The notes under the pieces were generated by a model. That model did no database searches, was not told where the DNA came from, and was given only the letters and a program-made list of their open reading frames with translations. Shown in pieces: positions 44,588 to 55,963 of a stretch of DNA of 64,000 nt (its first letter is position 1; each line of letters starts with the position of its first letter). Both the position numbers and the translations under genes were made by a program. The stretch is from an uncultured Flavobacteriales bacterium (GTDB lineage: Bacteria; Bacteroidota; Bacteroidia; Flavobacteriales_D; Crocinitomicaceae): the NCBI GenBank assembly GCA_913054135.1, contig CAJXJK010000010.1, positions 113,154-177,153 on the forward strand, read 5' to 3'.

Positions 44588-45574
44588 ATGACCAAAACAA
44601 CAGCCGCTATTACTGCAGTTAATGGATACGTTCCCGAAAAGGTTTTATCCAATCATGATTTAGAGAAATTGGTAGATACCAATGATGAATGGATCACCTC
44701 TAGAACTGGAATCAAAGAAAGAAGAATGGCTGCTGATGGTGAGGCGCTTTCTGACTTCGGAGTCAAAATCGTTGAAGGTATTCTTGAAAAAAGAGGAATC
44801 GGTCCTGAAGAGATAGATATGGTGATTGTAGGTTCGATTACCGGAGACTACAGATTCCCTGCAACAGCAAATGTAATTTGCGATAAGGCCGGAATGAAAA
44901 ATGCTTGGGGATTTGATTTGAGCGCAGCTTGTTCAGGATTCCTTTATTCATTGGATATCGGAAGAGTATATATCGAAAACGGAACTCATAAAAAGATTAT
45001 AGTAATTGGTGCAGACGTTATGTCTAGCATTATCAATTATAAAGACAGAGCAACTTGCATCATCTTCGGAGATGGTGGAGGTGGAGTTTTGTTAGAGCCA
45101 ACTGAAGATGGACTTGGGGTTCAAGATTCAATTCTACGTTCAGATGGAGCGGGAAGAGAATTTTTACTTCAAAAAATTGGAGGTTCTGTTGAGCCAATCA
45201 CTAAAGAAAACGCTCAAACAGATGGACAATACGTTTTTCAAGAAGGAAGAACAGTATTTAAGCATGCCGTTAAGAACATGGCAGATGTTGCTGCAGAGAT
45301 AATGGAGAAAAATAACCTAACAGCAGATGATGTTGCATGGTTAGCTCCTCATCAAGCAAACTTGAGAATTATTGATGCAACAGCTAACAGAATGGGGATT
45401 GATAATTCTAAAATTATGATCAACATTGAGAAATTTGGAAATACCACAGCTGGTACCATTCCGCTTTTACTTTGGGAATACGAAAAACAACTTAATAAAG
45501 GAGATAATATAATTCTTGCTGCATTTGGTGGAGGCTTCACGTGGGGAGCAATCTACATCAAATGGGCATACTAA
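44588..45574 (+). CDS. fabH: Beta-ketoacyl-ACP synthase III
   Basis: A 328-residue enzyme that starts fatty-acid synthesis by condensing acyl-CoA with malonyl-ACP. The catalytic triad is C115 (FDLSAACSGFLY), H255 (LAPHQANLRI) and N285 (KFGNTTAGT). Other marks are NDEWITSRTGIKERR and the closing GAIYIKWAY. The common FGDGAGAVVL loop reads FGDGGGGVLL, a minor variant. It is followed after 23 bp by accB, then accC, so the starting condensation and malonyl-CoA supply are encoded together. Confidence 0.96.
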   Translation: MTKTTAAITAVNGYVPEKVLSNHDLEKLVDTNDEWITSRTGIKERRMAADGEALSDFGVKIVEGILEKRGIGPEEIDMVIVGSITGDYRFPATANVICDKAGMKNAWGFDLSAACSGFLYSLDIGRVYIENGTHKKIIVIGADVMSSIINYKDRATCIIFGDGGGGVLLEPTEDGLGVQDSILRSDGAGREFLLQKIGGSVEPITKENAQTDGQYVFQEGRTVFKHAVKNMADVAAEIMEKNNLTADDVAWLAPHQANLRIIDATANRMGIDNSKIMINIEKFGNTTAGTIPLLLWEYEKQLNKGDNIILAAFGGGFTWGAIYIKWAY

Positions 45575-45597
45575 ATTGAACCGAATAAACATTTAAT

Positions 45598-46086
45598 ATG
45601 GATATCAAGGAAATTCAAAACCTAATCAAATTTGTTTCTAAGTCAGGAGTTAATGAAGTGGCTATAGAACAAGGAGAATTCAAAATTACAATTAAGTCAG
45701 AAGTGGCTGGAAGCGAGCAAGTATTTGTTCAACAAGCACCAGTTATGGCAGCACCTCAAGTAATGCCAGCGGCTGTTCAAGCTCCGGTAGCTGCTCCAGA
45801 AGCTGCGCCTGCTGCAACTGAAGCTGCACCTGCAGAAAACGCGAACCTTATTGAGATCAAATCACCAATGATCGGAACTTTCTACAGAAGAAGTTCACCA
45901 GATAAAGATCCGTTTGTGAATGTTGGAGACTCAATTTCTCCAGGAGATTGTATTTGTATCGTTGAAGCAATGAAATTGTTCAATGAGATCGAATCTGAAG
46001 TTTCAGGGAAAGTTGTAAAAGTATTGGTTGATGATAATTCACCAATCGAATACGATCAGCCATTATTCTTGGTTGACCCTTCTTAA
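45598..46086 (+). CDS. accB: Biotin carboxyl carrier protein of acetyl-CoA carboxylase
   Basis: A 162-residue carrier protein. N-terminal alpha-beta region ([20 protein letters not shown]), an Ala/Pro-rich flexible linker (~45-80) and the biotinyl domain with EAMKLFNE, where K126 is biotinylated. It carries CO2 between biotin carboxylase (AccC, encoded next) and the carboxyltransferase, whose genes are not in this window. Confidence 0.97.
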   Translation: MDIKEIQNLIKFVSKSGVNEVAIEQGEFKITIKSEVAGSEQVFVQQAPVMAAPQVMPAAVQAPVAAPEAAPAATEAAPAENANLIEIKSPMIGTFYRRSSPDKDPFVNVGDSISPGDCICIVEAMKLFNEIESEVSGKVVKVLVDDNSPIEYDQPLFLVDPS

Positions 46087-46154
46087 TTAGATCATAACAT
46101 ATCTGCATCATTTTGGTGCGATATATTTTTATAAACGGTTATAAATATTAAACC

Positions 46155-47495
46155 ATGTTTGATAAAATTTTAATTGCAAATAGAGGTGAGATTGCCTTGC
46201 GTGTAATTCGTACATGTAAAGAAATGGGAATCAAAACCGTAGCGGTTTACTCTACAGCAGACAGAGATAGTTTACATGTAAGATTCGCAGATGAGGCGGT
46301 TTGTATTGGGCCTCCTTCAAGTGCAGAATCTTATTTAGATATTCCTAAAATCATTGCAGCTTGTGAAATAACAAATGCTGATGCAGTTCACCCAGGATAC
46401 GGGTTCCTTTCTGAAAACGCTCAGTTTTCTAAGATTTGTGGAGAGAACGGTATTAAGTTCATTGGTGCTTCACCTGAAATGATTGACGGTATGGGAGATA
46501 AAGCATCTGCCAAAGCAACAATGATTAAAGCAGGGGTTCCTTGCGTTCCTGGTTCTCCAGGATTATTGAAAGATCTAGCTCACGCGAAAGCTACTGCTAA
46601 AAAAGTTGTTTATCCAGTAATGATCAAAGCCACAGCAGGTGGTGGAGGTAAAGGGATGAGAATCGTTTGGAGCGAAGATGAAATGGAAGAGCATTGGAAT
46701 TCAGCAAGACAAGAGTCTAAAGCTGCATTCGGTAATGACGGTATGTACATGGAGAAATTCATTGAAGAGCCACGTCACATTGAGATTCAGATCGCTGGTG
46801 ATAAGTTCGGAAATGCGTGTCACATGTCTGAAAGAGATTGTTCTATCCAAAGAAGACACCAAAAATTAGTTGAAGAAGTACCTTCTCCTTTCATGACTCA
46901 AAAGTTACGTAAGGCAATGGGGAAAGCGGCAGTTAAAGCTGCGAAAGCTGTGAAATATGAAGGTGTTGGAACAGTAGAGTTCTTAGTTGACAAAAACAGA
47001 GACTTTTACTTCATGGAGATGAACACAAGAATTCAAGTTGAGCATACCATTACTGAAGAAGTAATTAACTATGATCTTATCAAAGAGCAAATCAAACTTG
47101 CTGCTGGTGAAAAAATTGATGGTAAAGAATACATTCCTCAAATGCATGCAATTCAATGTAGAATAAATGCAGAGGATCCGCACAATGATTTTAGACCTTC
47201 ACCAGGAAAAATCACTGATTATCATGAGCCAGGTGGTCACGGAATAAGAATAGATACTCACGTTTATGCGGGATATGTGATTCCTCCTTACTATGACTCA
47301 ATGATTTCAAAATTGATTACTGTTGCTCAAACACGTGAAGAGGCTATCACAAAGATGGAGAGAGCTCTTGATGAGTACTTTATTGAAGGTATTAAGACAA
47401 CAATTCCTTTCCACCGACAATTGATGAAAGACGAACAATTCAGAAAAGGTAATTTTACTACCAAGTTCATGGATGATTTCGAAATCAAAAAATAA
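46155..47495 (+). CDS. accC: Biotin carboxylase subunit of acetyl-CoA carboxylase
   Basis: A 446-residue ATP-grasp enzyme that carboxylates the biotin of AccB. Family marks: [20 protein letters not shown] at the start, [33 protein letters not shown], the Gly-rich loop [44 protein letters not shown] and [12 protein letters not shown]. Length matches the family. A strong terminator (47502-47530) directly follows, marking the end of the fabH-accB-accC unit. Confidence 0.97.
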   Translation: MFDKILIANRGEIALRVIRTCKEMGIKTVAVYSTADRDSLHVRFADEAVCIGPPSSAESYLDIPKIIAACEITNADAVHPGYGFLSENAQFSKICGENGIKFIGASPEMIDGMGDKASAKATMIKAGVPCVPGSPGLLKDLAHAKATAKKVVYPVMIKATAGGGGKGMRIVWSEDEMEEHWNSARQESKAAFGNDGMYMEKFIEEPRHIEIQIAGDKFGNACHMSERDCSIQRRHQKLVEEVPSPFMTQKLRKAMGKAAVKAAKAVKYEGVGTVEFLVDKNRDFYFMEMNTRIQVEHTITEEVINYDLIKEQIKLAAGEKIDGKEYIPQMHAIQCRINAEDPHNDFRPSPGKITDYHEPGGHGIRIDTHVYAGYVIPPYYDSMISKLITVAQTREEAITKMERALDEYFIEGIKTTIPFHRQLMKDEQFRKGNFTTKFMDDFEIKK

Positions 47496-47501
47496 TATTT
47501 A

Positions 47502-47530
47502 AAAGTCCTGCCTTTTCGGCGGGACTTTTT
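47502..47530 (+). terminator. Intrinsic terminator after accC
   Basis: AAAGTCCTGCC (47502-47512) pairs with GGCGGGACTTT (47518-47528), an 11-bp stem with one T-G wobble and a TTTTC loop, followed by further T. It starts six bases after the accC stop. Confidence 0.9.
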
Positions 47531-47635
47531 GTTTGATATTACCCCAAGGTCAATTTTGCTCAAACCCTTATTTATTTTGACTTTGGAGTAACTTTTGGGT
47601 AACCTTATTTGTTATAGTCAGTATACAATCTAGGT

Positions 47636-48694
47636 TTGATTAAAAAATTAAGCTTCATATCGCTATTGTTATTACCGCTATTTTCTAGTGGTCAGGATAT
47701 CCATTTCTCACAAACGACAAGATCTTTCTTTCAAATTAACCCAGCATTTACAGGTGCTTTCGCCGGTAATGTAAGGGCAGAGATTAATTGGAAAGATCAA
47801 TGGCAATCGGTAAATAATACCTTTAGAACATTCGGTTCATCATTTCAATTTTCTTTCGGAAAAGGTAATCCTAGAATGCCCGTTTTCTTTGGATTAGGTT
47901 TGCAAGCATTCAAAGATGTTGCTGGAGATGTTCAAATTGGTAATACATCTGGGGGTCTTACTTTTACAACCTTTGTTCCTATTGATAGAAATTCTAGACT
48001 TTCATTGGGAGTTCAGGCCAATTACGGCAATACGGGTCTTGATCCTTCTCTGATGCAATGGGGAAGTCAATATGACGGATTAAACTTTGATCCTGCTCTT
48101 ACAAATGGTTCGGGTATTGAGTTTCAGGGATTTCAGTATGCTGACCTAAGTGCAGGAATTGGATATTGGTATCGAAGAAGAGATAGAAATGTAATTCATA
48201 GCGCACCTCAAGATGCTAAAATAGGATTGTCGGTTTATCACCTGAATAGACCAAACTTTACCTATTCAGTTGCCGAAGAGAGTAAATTAAGAATGAGGTT
48301 TGTTCTGCATGGATCAGCTTTGTTCGGTACAAGTACTGAAGATTTATACTGGTATCCTAACCTGAACGTGATGATCCAGGGTAAACAGCATGAGTTTTTA
48401 ATTGGTAGTTTATGGAAGTACAGGCTTCAAGCGGCTTCAAAAACAACGGGGTTTAATGCAGAGTGGTCTGTAACTGCTGGAGTAGATCTAAGGATCACAA
48501 ATGTGATTGATGCAATCGTTCCACAAATCTATCTAGGTATTCACCATTTTTCAATTGGATTGTCATATGATGTTAATGTATCAGGTCTTAACCAGGTCTC
48601 TAATTATAGAGGAGGCTTTGAGCTGTCTTTAAGGTTCACTAACCCAGACTCTTACATACATAGAAATCCTTTCAGAAGAGGTATTTCAATTTAA
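47636..48694 (+). CDS. PorP/SprF-family T9SS-associated outer-membrane protein
   Basis: A 352-residue beta-barrel protein. A TTG start at 47636 gives the signal peptide MIKKLSFISLLLLPLFSSGQ. Directly after it comes the family hallmark DIHFSQTTRSFFQINPAFTGAFAGNVRAE-type start (here broken by RSFFQINP) and INWKDQW. Later strands include GVQANYGNTGLDPS, DAKIGLSVYHLNRPN and YRGGFELSLRF. PorP/SprF proteins pair with large T9SS type B proteins such as SprB and anchor them on the surface. No type B partner is next to it; the one in the window is at 38.3 kb. Confidence 0.9.
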   Translation: MIKKLSFISLLLLPLFSSGQDIHFSQTTRSFFQINPAFTGAFAGNVRAEINWKDQWQSVNNTFRTFGSSFQFSFGKGNPRMPVFFGLGLQAFKDVAGDVQIGNTSGGLTFTTFVPIDRNSRLSLGVQANYGNTGLDPSLMQWGSQYDGLNFDPALTNGSGIEFQGFQYADLSAGIGYWYRRRDRNVIHSAPQDAKIGLSVYHLNRPNFTYSVAEESKLRMRFVLHGSALFGTSTEDLYWYPNLNVMIQGKQHEFLIGSLWKYRLQAASKTTGFNAEWSVTAGVDLRITNVIDAIVPQIYLGIHHFSIGLSYDVNVSGLNQVSNYRGGFELSLRFTNPDSYIHRNPFRRGISI

Positions 48695-48728
48695 ACTGTT
48701 TTGTCTATACAATTCGACTAAAGTTTTC

Positions 48729-48736
48729 TATATTTG
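48729..48736 (+). promoter_or_regulatory. -7 box of the oligopeptide-binding lipoprotein gene
   Basis: TATATTTG matches TAnnTTTG and stands 21 bp before the ATG at 48758. A TTG at 48701-48703 is 25 bp upstream, slightly further than usual. The box lies just upstream of an in-frame alternative start (48734), supporting the later ATG. Confidence 0.5.
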
Positions 48737-48757
48737 CTTTTCGCCAAAACCAAACAA

Positions 48758-50536
48758 ATGAAAGTATTTAGTCAATTCATTCTAGCCACTGTTTTTATAG
48801 GTTTATTAGCATCTTGTGGAGGTGACTCCGAAGATGGATCTGAAGATGGAAACCCGGAAGAATTAGTTCAGGTTGAAGGAGGTAAATTCAATGGAGGAGT
48901 TCTTAGATTGAATTCTATTGAGAATTACACTACACTTTTCCCTGTTGCGATTAATGATGTTTATTCTCATCATGTAGCTGGAAACGTTTATGAAGGATTG
49001 TTCAGATTTGATCAAACAACCTTAGAGACTGCGCCGGCTTTAGCAGAAAGTTTTGATATCGATAATTCAAAAACAGTTTATACTTTTCAAATTAGAAAAG
49101 GAGTAATGTTTCATGATGATGAATGCTTTTCAGATGGAAAAGGAAGAGAAATCACAGCAAACGATTTTAAGTATTGCCTTGAGTATACTTGTTCAAAGCA
49201 TGAAAGCAACAAATGGGATGCCTTATTTAGAGATGTCATCTTAGGTGTGAATGATTACCAAGATGGTAGTGCTTCAGATGTGAAAGGTATTGTAGTGAAA
49301 GATAACTACACACTTGAGATTACTCTTGAAGATCCACAGTCTTCTTTACCTGATATGTTGGCTATGCTGCCCTCAGCAGTTTATCCTTCTGAGGCGGTAG
49401 ATCATTATGGTTATGATGGTCTAAACAACCATATGGTAGGTACTGGTCCTTTCATTGCAACTTCTATTGAGAATGGAAAATTGGTTGAGTTCAAAAAGAA
49501 TAAAAACTATTGGAGAACTGATGATTTTGGAAATCAATTACCGTACTTAAATCAAGTTAAAATTTCGTTCATTCAAGATAAAAAAGCCGAATTAGACGCT
49601 TTCAAAAATGATGAGTTGGATATGGTTTGGGGATTACCTGTTGAAGAAATTGAGAATATCATGGGTACGCTTGAAGAAGCGAAAGCCGGAGAAAATACCG
49701 AATTTGAAATTCAATCTGTGAATAGTTTAAATATTCAGTATTATGGCTTCAAATTTACAAGTGAAGTATTCTCGGATGTCAATGTGAGAAAAGCATTCAA
49801 CTATGCTGTTGATAGAGATTCTTTAGTGAATTATATTCTTGATGGTGAAGGCGTTCCTGCACATAACGGTTTTGTACCACCTATGACAGGTTACCCTTAC
49901 GAGTCGGTTAACGGCTATGATTATAACCCAACATTGGCGAAACAATTATTGGCTAAAGCAGGATTTGCGAACGGAAATGGATTCCCTGAATTAACATTAT
50001 ACCTGAATAAGAGTGGTGGTGTAAACGTTAAAATTGCCGATTTCATTATCGCAATGTTAGATAATAACTTGGGTGTAAAAGTGAAAACTGAAACAATGCC
50101 TATCTCAGAGCTTTATCCTAAAGTAGAAGAAGGTGAATTAGATTTTTGGAGATTCGGTTGGATTGCTGATTATCCTGATCCAGCTACTTTCTTGCATTTA
50201 TTCCATTCGGGAGGTGCAAATAACAACAACTATTTCTCATATTCTAATCCTGAATATGACAAGGTATTTGAAGAAGGCGTAAAAGAGATTGATGATGAAA
50301 AAAGAAATCAACTTTATGCAAAAGCTGATCAGATGATAATTGATGACGCCGTTATCATGCCTCTTATGTTCACTGTTGGAATTAGGTTAATCAACCCAAC
50401 GGTTAAAGATTTCGAAATCAATGAGATGGAGTTCAGAGATTTGGCTGTAGTAAATAGAGTAGAAAAAAATAAGTCTACTACTAGAGTTTACGACAATCTA
50501 ATGGACGAAAATGGAGAGCCAATTGATTATGAATAA
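48758..50536 (+). CDS. Oligopeptide ABC transporter substrate-binding lipoprotein
   Basis: A 592-residue lipoprotein from the ATG 48758 (MKVFSQFILATVFIGLLASC, lipobox LLASC), then a Gly/Asp/Glu-rich linker. The body is an SBP_bac_5/DppA-OppA type binding protein: NDVYSHHVAGNVYEGLFRFD, YTFQIRKGVMFHDDE, ANDFKYCLEYTCSK, YYGFKFTSEVFSDVNVRKAFNYAVDRDSLV (split here at SEVF) and FGWIADYPDPATFLHLFHSGG. It should bind peptides for an inner-membrane permease; the permease genes are not adjacent. A strong terminator ends the unit. Confidence 0.92.
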   Translation: MKVFSQFILATVFIGLLASCGGDSEDGSEDGNPEELVQVEGGKFNGGVLRLNSIENYTTLFPVAINDVYSHHVAGNVYEGLFRFDQTTLETAPALAESFDIDNSKTVYTFQIRKGVMFHDDECFSDGKGREITANDFKYCLEYTCSKHESNKWDALFRDVILGVNDYQDGSASDVKGIVVKDNYTLEITLEDPQSSLPDMLAMLPSAVYPSEAVDHYGYDGLNNHMVGTGPFIATSIENGKLVEFKKNKNYWRTDDFGNQLPYLNQVKISFIQDKKAELDAFKNDELDMVWGLPVEEIENIMGTLEEAKAGENTEFEIQSVNSLNIQYYGFKFTSEVFSDVNVRKAFNYAVDRDSLVNYILDGEGVPAHNGFVPPMTGYPYESVNGYDYNPTLAKQLLAKAGFANGNGFPELTLYLNKSGGVNVKIADFIIAMLDNNLGVKVKTETMPISELYPKVEEGELDFWRFGWIADYPDPATFLHLFHSGGANNNNYFSYSNPEYDKVFEEGVKEIDDEKRNQLYAKADQMIIDDAVIMPLMFTVGIRLINPTVKDFEINEMEFRDLAVVNRVEKNKSTTRVYDNLMDENGEPIDYE

Positions 50537-50555
50537 TTAGAAAAGATTTATGAAG

Positions 50556-50587
50556 AAGGTCTCAATTGAACATTGAGGCCTTTTTTT
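50556..50587 (+). terminator. Intrinsic terminator after the binding-lipoprotein gene
   Basis: AAGGTCTCAAT (50556-50566) pairs with ATTGAGGCCTT (50572-50582), with one T-G wobble and a TGAAC loop, followed by T to 50587. The T tract overlaps the stop codon of the convergent gene at 50586. Confidence 0.9.
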
Positions 50588-50981
50588 ATGCTTTGACTTT
50601 ATGTTTATCAAACTCTCGTCCTAGCCAATGCAGTGCATTATCTTCGTCTGTCATCACAGTAACATTGTCCTTAAACCTAAAGAACTTTACATAGGTGTGA
50701 ACTCCAAGCTTTTCGGCGAAATTATTGACCAATAAAACCTCTGCCACGCGCAGTTTTTTTATTACGGAATGGTTCGTAGCATAATCTCTGGCCTCTTTGG
50801 TTAAATTCACCTCACCTCTTAAATCTATTAAAGACGCATAATTTGAGTTCCCAAATAATTGCTCACGAATAGTTGTGATTTCTTTCATGTCCGCCAGTGT
50901 GACTGGACTAGATTTATCGTAAGTTATTTTTAAGACGTTTGAAATGCGTTCAACCGTACCGGCAGAAAATTTGTGTTCCAT
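50586..50981 (-). CDS. STAS/SpoIIAA-like (DUF7793-type) protein
   Basis: A 131-residue cytoplasmic protein. It resembles the Bacteroidota DUF7793/STAS-like proteins: an early beta region, then ASLIDLRGEVNLTKEARDYATNH, a central VAEVLLVNNFAEKLGVHTYVKF helix-strand, and the ending NVTVMTDEDNALHWLGREF. The fold is SpoIIAA-like, but the Ser phosphorylation site of true anti-sigma antagonists could not be identified. It lies 22 bp downstream of asd on the same strand and is probably co-transcribed with it. Confidence 0.7.
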   Translation of the reverse strand: MEHKFSAGTVERISNVLKITYDKSSPVTLADMKEITTIREQLFGNSNYASLIDLRGEVNLTKEARDYATNHSVIKKLRVAEVLLVNNFAEKLGVHTYVKFFRFKDNVTVMTDEDNALHWLGREFDKHKVKA

Positions 50982-51003
50982 TTAGAAAAATTGAACTACG
51001 AAT

Positions 51004-51996
51004 TTAGGCAATAACTAACTTGTTTTCGATAATATATTGCGCAATTTGTACGGCATTAGTGGCGGCACCTTTTCTAAGATTGTCTGCAACTATCCACATA
51101 TTCAATGTGTTATCTTGTGATTCGTCTCTCCTAATTCTCCCAACAAAAACGTCATTTTTACCTTTCGCATAGAGAGGCATAGGGTAGGTGTTCGTGTCAG
51201 GGTTGTCTTTAAGAGTTATTCCATCAGTATTATTCAGCATTGCTCTCACTTGAGTGAGATCAAAGTCATTAAGAAATTCAACATTTACCGCTTCCGAATG
51301 TCCCCCTGAAACAGGAACCCTTACAGCAGTTGCCGTAACATCAATTGAGTCATCAATAATTTTCTTAGTCTCATTAGTGAGCTTCATCTCTTCTTTCGTA
51401 TATCCATTCTCTAAAAAGACATCACAATGAGGCAAGCAGTTTTCATTTATTGGATAAGGATAAGCCATATCTCCCTCAACATTATTTTTCTCATTTTCTA
51501 GTTGTTGTATTGCTTTCACACCTGTCCCAGAGATTGACTGATAAGTTGAAACAACTACTCTCTTGATTCCATACTTCTTGTGTAATGGAGCTAAAGATAA
51601 GACCATTTGTATGGTAGAACAATTAGGGTTGGCTATTATTTTATCTTCATCAGTTAAAAGATGAGCATTGATCTCAGGTACAATTAATTTGTGATCAGGA
51701 GACATTCTCCATGCTGATGAATTATCAATCACAGTTGTACCAACTTCAGTAAATTTTGGAGCCCACTCTAAAGAAATTGACCCTCCAGCACTGAAAATTG
51801 CGATATCTGGTTTTTTCGCGATCGCCTCAGTCATGCTTGATATTACATAAGACTTGTTTTCAAAACTTAATGTCTTGCCCACAGACCTTTCTGAAGCAAC
51901 CAAAATTAACTCAGAGAACTTAATTTGAAATTCACTTAACACATTTAATATTTCACTTCCTACAAGTCCAGTGGCACCAACAATCGCTATTCTCAT
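51004..51996 (-). CDS. asd: Aspartate-semialdehyde dehydrogenase
   Basis: A 330-residue NADP-dependent enzyme that reduces aspartyl phosphate to the semialdehyde in lysine, threonine, methionine and diaminopimelate synthesis. N-terminal nucleotide motif: MRIAIVGATGLVGSEIL. The catalytic Cys is C126 in IANPNCSTIQM, and the active-site His is H233 in VSGGHSEAVNV. FSAGGSISLEW and SISGTGVKA also fit the family. A -7 box TACTTTTG (52018-52025, minus strand) lies 21 bp before the ATG. Divergent from the lamin-tail gene. Confidence 0.97.
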   Translation of the reverse strand: MRIAIVGATGLVGSEILNVLSEFQIKFSELILVASERSVGKTLSFENKSYVISSMTEAIAKKPDIAIFSAGGSISLEWAPKFTEVGTTVIDNSSAWRMSPDHKLIVPEINAHLLTDEDKIIANPNCSTIQMVLSLAPLHKKYGIKRVVVSTYQSISGTGVKAIQQLENEKNNVEGDMAYPYPINENCLPHCDVFLENGYTKEEMKLTNETKKIIDDSIDVTATAVRVPVSGGHSEAVNVEFLNDFDLTQVRAMLNNTDGITLKDNPDTNTYPMPLYAKGKNDVFVGRIRRDESQDNTLNMWIVADNLRKGAATNAVQIAQYIIENKLVIA

Positions 51997-52017
51997 TCTT
52001 TTATTTTTTTACAGCTT

Positions 52018-52025
52018 CAAAAGTA
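52018..52025 (-). promoter_or_regulatory. -7 box of asd
   Basis: TACTTTTG on the minus strand matches TAnnTTTG and lies 21 bp before the asd ATG. No TTG element was found at the usual distance. A weaker plus-strand box (TATATTTA, near 52028-52035) may serve the divergent gene. Confidence 0.45.
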
Positions 52026-52055
52026 GTATATTTAACACTGGAAAAATTCAGCTAA

Positions 52056-54614
52056 ATGCACATTTATTTAACAGTTTTATTATTAGTAGTTAATAGTCTA
52101 GTATGGGGGCAATTTTCGGATGATTTCGAAGACGGCGATTTTACTTCGAACCCAACTTGGTCTGGTCAAGATGCTAATTTTATGATTACAGCTGGTGAAT
52201 TACAACTGAACGCACCTGCAGTCACTGACACTTCTTACCTCTCTGTTCCAACAACTTTAATTGATAATGTTACTTGGGATATATATGTGAGAATGGAGTT
52301 TAACCCTTCTTCTTCAAATTATACAAGAGTATATCTAGTATCTGATAATGCAGATTTAAAGGCATCTTTAAACGGCTATTTCGTCATGGTCGGTAATACA
52401 TCAGATGAAATCAGTTTGTATAGACAAGATGGTACCGCGACGACTGAAATTATTGATGGATTAGATGATGCAGTTGATTTGACTTCTGCTATTGCACGTT
52501 TAAGAGTAACTAGAGATGCAAGCGGCAATTGGGAGTTAATGCGCGATACTCTTGGAGGGTACAATTTCTTTTCTGAAGGAACCGTGAATGACAATACCTA
52601 TACCTCCACTACGAATTTTGGAGTCTTTTGTAAGTACACATCAACGCGTTCTGATCTTTTCTTTTTTGATAATGCAGGCGACCCATATCTTGACACTACA
52701 ATTCCGACAATAGTAAGTTCAACTGCCATTTCATCAACTGAACTAGATGTTATGTTTTCAGAGCCAGTTGATCAAATCACTGCTGAGACAGCCTCAAACT
52801 ATTCTGTTGATGGCGGAATAGGAGTTCCTTCAACTTCAATTCTTGACGGAGGAGGAGATCCTTCATTAGTGCATTTGACTTTTGCTACGCCCTTTACGAA
52901 TGGCAGTTCTTATGTGTTGACGGCCAATAATGTTGAAGATGTTAATGGCAATTCAATTGCGAATCCCTCAACATCAAACTTCACTTATTTTGTTCCAGAA
53001 GTTCCTGCGGCAAATGACGTAATCATAACAGAGTTTGTAGCTGACCCTTCTCCTGCTGTCGGTCTGCCTGAAGTTGAGTTTGTTGAGATTTATAATCGCT
53101 CAGCTAAAATATTTGATTTAACTAACTGGACAATATCTGATGCAAGTGGTTCTGGAACTTTACCATCCTATACATTGCTTCCAGGTGAATATCTTCTTAT
53201 TACGAACACAGGTGATGCTGCTCAGTTTTTTGTTTCAAATTATGTTGAAGTTTCACTTCCTTCGCTAAATAATTCAGATGATGCAGTTGTTATCAAAGAT
53301 GATCTAGGAACTGTAGTTGATTCTATTTATTATACCACAGATTGGTATACAGACCCGGATAAGGATGCCGGTGGATGGTCACTTGAGAGAAAGCACTTGG
53401 ACGCTCCTTGCAATGATATGTCAAACTGGAGTGCAGCCGTAAACTTGGTTGGTGGAACCCCGGCTGAGCAAAATTCGAACTGGACTGATCAAGATGATGT
53501 TACTGCTCCAACAATCCTATCATATGAAGTGGTTTCTGATATGCAAGTCAATATAACTATGAATGAACTTCTTGATACTACGGCATCACTGAGTGGTCAA
53601 TTTATTCCTGCAGTCACTAGCTCGCAGTTTTCATATATTGACGAATCAACAATTCAAACAGATGTGATGACATTGCAACCGAATGTCTCATATGAGCTTC
53701 AAATTTCAGGAGCGGCAGATTGCTGGGGAAATCTAATGGGTACAGAGTCCATCTTTTTTGGACTTCCTGACTCAATTGAAGCGGGTGATCTTATACTAAA
53801 TGAAGTAATGTTTAATCCATTGACTAATGGATCAGATTATGTAGAACTGTATAATAATTCAGATAAAATTTTGGATTTGCAAGAGGTTTACTTAGCCAAT
53901 TGGGATGATGATTCAATTGCTAATTATAAGGCAGTTTCAGATGTTCAAAGATTATTGTTGCCAGCTGAATACGCTTTGATAACTGAAGATACAAATGATA
54001 TCACGAATGACTTTTTACAATTTCATTCATCTGCTTTTATTGAGGCAGACCTCCCTACATATCCAAATGATTCAGGAACGGTTTACGTGCTTTCTAAAGA
54101 CGCTCTAATTCTTGACTATTTTCATTATGATGAAGATTTTCATTTTAATCTATTGAGTACTGAAGATGGTAAATCTTTAGAGAGAATTTCTTTTGATGGC
54201 GAAATGAACAATCCCGATAACTGGCACACTGCTGCTGAAGACGTAGAATGGGGTACACCTGGTTATGAAAACTCACAACAATTCAATCCAAACGTTAGTG
54301 GTTCAGTGAGTGTTGATCCACAAATGTTTTCACCAGATAGTGATGGCTATAATGATGTATTAACTATCAATCTAGATTTGAGCACTAACGAAAATGTGGT
54401 TGATGTCGAGATCTTTGATAATCACGGGCGATTAATAAGATTGTTGAAAGATAATTTCTTTGCTGGTAACACAGCATCATTCACTTGGGACGGAATTAAT
54501 GACCGTGGCGAGAAGGCGCTTATTGGAACTTACGTGATATTAATCTCAATTACTGATTCTGAAGGAAACTTAGCTCAATTTAAAGAGGTGGCTGTTCTTG
54601 CCGGTCAGCTATAG
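52056..54614 (+). CDS. Secreted protein with two lamin-tail domains, Ig-like domains and FlgD-like C-terminus
   Basis: An 852-residue secreted protein (signal peptide MHIYLTVLLLVVNSLVWGQ). Domains in order: a laminin-G/concanavalin-like sandwich (~20-210), an Ig-like SbsA-type domain (~215-315; SSTELDVMFSEPVDQIT), a lamin-tail domain (~325-450; EVEFVEIYNRSAKIFDLTNW), a second Ig-like domain, a second lamin-tail domain (~575-700; GSDYVELYNNSDKILDLQ) and a C-terminal FlgD/T9SS-like sandwich (FSPDSDGYNDVLTINLDL, FTWDGINDRGEKALIGTYV). In bacteria, lamin-tail domains occur in surface nucleases and adhesins, but no nuclease domain is visible here. It is most likely exported by T9SS. Confidence 0.85.
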   Translation: MHIYLTVLLLVVNSLVWGQFSDDFEDGDFTSNPTWSGQDANFMITAGELQLNAPAVTDTSYLSVPTTLIDNVTWDIYVRMEFNPSSSNYTRVYLVSDNADLKASLNGYFVMVGNTSDEISLYRQDGTATTEIIDGLDDAVDLTSAIARLRVTRDASGNWELMRDTLGGYNFFSEGTVNDNTYTSTTNFGVFCKYTSTRSDLFFFDNAGDPYLDTTIPTIVSSTAISSTELDVMFSEPVDQITAETASNYSVDGGIGVPSTSILDGGGDPSLVHLTFATPFTNGSSYVLTANNVEDVNGNSIANPSTSNFTYFVPEVPAANDVIITEFVADPSPAVGLPEVEFVEIYNRSAKIFDLTNWTISDASGSGTLPSYTLLPGEYLLITNTGDAAQFFVSNYVEVSLPSLNNSDDAVVIKDDLGTVVDSIYYTTDWYTDPDKDAGGWSLERKHLDAPCNDMSNWSAAVNLVGGTPAEQNSNWTDQDDVTAPTILSYEVVSDMQVNITMNELLDTTASLSGQFIPAVTSSQFSYIDESTIQTDVMTLQPNVSYELQISGAADCWGNLMGTESIFFGLPDSIEAGDLILNEVMFNPLTNGSDYVELYNNSDKILDLQEVYLANWDDDSIANYKAVSDVQRLLLPAEYALITEDTNDITNDFLQFHSSAFIEADLPTYPNDSGTVYVLSKDALILDYFHYDEDFHFNLLSTEDGKSLERISFDGEMNNPDNWHTAAEDVEWGTPGYENSQQFNPNVSGSVSVDPQMFSPDSDGYNDVLTINLDLSTNENVVDVEIFDNHGRLIRLLKDNFFAGNTASFTWDGINDRGEKALIGTYVILISITDSEGNLAQFKEVAVLAGQL

Positions 54615-54622
54615 TCTTCAGC

Positions 54623-55831
<1,209 letters not shown>

Positions 55832-55963
55832 GCCAGCTGATTATACGCGAATTTTGACAAATTGTTTGTTTCAGAAGGATAAATGTTGAATGTCAGCCAA
55901 CTTCATGACGTATGTCTTTTTATAAGCTTCTCATCCTGAGTAACTTTACACTAAAATTGTATC